Assembly: GCA_037975125.1 (NCBI GenBank)
Contig: CM075858.1
Coordinates: forward strand, 63,617,640 to 63,681,639
Reading direction: 5' to 3'
Length of the DNA stretch: 64,000 bases
Source: Latrodectus hesperus
Taxonomy: Eukaryota > Arthropoda > Arachnida > Araneae > Theridiidae
The position numbers were made by a program, and so were the translations under genes. This document shows, piece by piece, positions 62,891 through 64,000 of the stretch; position 1 is the first letter of the stretch, and each line of letters begins with the position of its first letter. A model generated the notes under the pieces. The model was not told where the DNA came from, ran no database searches, and saw nothing but the letters and a program-made list of their open reading frames with translations.

Positions 62891-64000
62891 TTCTAAATAA
62901 ATGAGTATTTTCTCTTTATCTGTTTTTATTTTTAAAATGTCATAGTTTATTACTTGATAAAGAATACGCATAAATTAAGTTTTAGTGCTTATTGTTCCTA
63001 TTCGAAATTTTTGTTTTGTTGAAAGTTTTGTTAAATTTGTTTTTACTATTGGCTTTTCATAAAGGGATTATGCATTCATCTGATAGATAACAAGATATCA
63101 AAAATTTTATATATGAATAACTTTATGAGAAAAAAATTTGATATGTGATTTTAAATTCAGTCAAAACTTTTAATGTGTGATAAAGATGGATTTGTCTTCT
63201 CTTTTCTGATTTTGTATTATATTAGAAAAATATAATCTGAATTCTTAACAGTGATATTTTAATTTTCTAATTTGAGTTATTACAATAATAATTTAAAGAT
63301 TTTATTATATTAATTTAACAGTTATTATCATATGATATTTTATACAATTATTATAATTCTAATTTAACAATTATTTTATTAACAACCTAATAATTTATAT
63401 AAAGTTATTTACATAATAGGAATATTTACTTGTCTATGTACATGAATCTATTATGTATCTGTGTAAAAAATGGGGTTTCTACAACTCGTTAGATTTAAGC
63501 ATTTTAAACAAAGATTTAAAATTAAGATAAATTATTCTTAATTTTAAATCATATTGTATACATATTCAAAAAGTGTTCAAGCTGGAAATTACTTGCTATA
63601 TAATAGAAAACTTAAAAATGGCTTCAAATTCATATAAAAAGAAAGAGAAATATATAATTATTTTAAAGCTTATGTAGAATGTAAAAGGTTTTTACGTTAT
63701 AATGACTTTAAAAATGTACAATAAAATATGAGCATTCTAATGATAAATTGTTACCTTATTTTAATTAAAATTTCTATTTTTTTAATTAGGGTTACTTCCT
63801 CTCTGTTACAAGAAAATTATTTTTAATTCCTATATTGTAATTATTTTTGGGAGAAAAATAATTTTAATGCATGTATAATATTTTTATTAATTTAATTAGA
63901 TTAAACCACTGGTATAAAAAATTTAATTAAGTACTGCAAATTGTGATTTAATTTGAAGTTCTAATATTTCCCCTTTTAAATAAAATTATTCGTGTTTTGG
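62891..64000. other. AT-rich DNA to the window end, no gene seen
   Basis: AT-rich with many ATTA and TTAATT words. Nothing recognised. Confidence 0.6.

Overview
This looks like a 64 kb stretch of intergenic or intronic DNA from an animal nuclear genome. The evidence is strong AT richness, many (TA)n microsatellites, tRNA-derived SINEs, a non-LTR retrotransposon remnant and no operon-like packing. An arthropod, perhaps a spider, would fit, but that is an impression from base composition and repeat style, not a proof. I found no intact protein-coding gene and no free-standing tRNA or rRNA gene. The only coding sequence I recognise is a decayed RNase H domain of a non-LTR retrotransposon at the left edge (1-410, minus strand), with two in-frame stops.

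The rest has three layers. (1) Mobile elements. SINE family A has two copies (411-780 minus, next to the RNase H relic, and 57838-58217 plus). SINE family B has about seven diverged copies (22.35, 22.8, 27.3, 31.95, 49.87, 50.17 and 58.54 kb). A third SINE type (23.1-23.4 kb) has an 8-bp target duplication. A foldback-like DNA element at 5499-6640 has one inverted arm expanded into about seven copies of a 123-bp repeat. (2) Old, strongly diverged tandem arrays: 13.33-13.86 kb (about 110 bp), 17.53-20.33 kb (about 180-290 bp), 20.75-21.39 kb (about 280 bp), 30.45-31.94 kb (about 350 bp with a nested 69-bp array), and smaller ones near 48.1, 49.5 and 60.1 kb. Long (TA)n tracts lie at 7.84, 14.69, 24.91, 25.14, 47.05 and 57.31 kb.

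(3) About twenty short islands (0.35-1.1 kb) of higher GC and higher sequence complexity sit in the AT-rich background: 1.8, 7.1, 9.2, 15.0, 21.7, 24.1, 25.9, 27.8, 29.6, 32.8, 35.4, 42.5, 44.4, 48.6, 50.4, 52.7, 54.1, 56.1, 58.95, 60.4 and 62.2 kb. They contain clusters of TAAT homeodomain cores, GATA-like sites and a recurring CCGCCAT (YY1/Pleiohomeotic-like) motif. I read them as candidate cis-regulatory modules of a developmental-gene desert. This is inference; a cross-species alignment would decide it. The most convincing ones are 27785-28430, 29575-30445 and 52740-53420.

Nothing here shows genes working together in a pathway. If the window has a function, it is probably regulatory, acting on a gene outside it.
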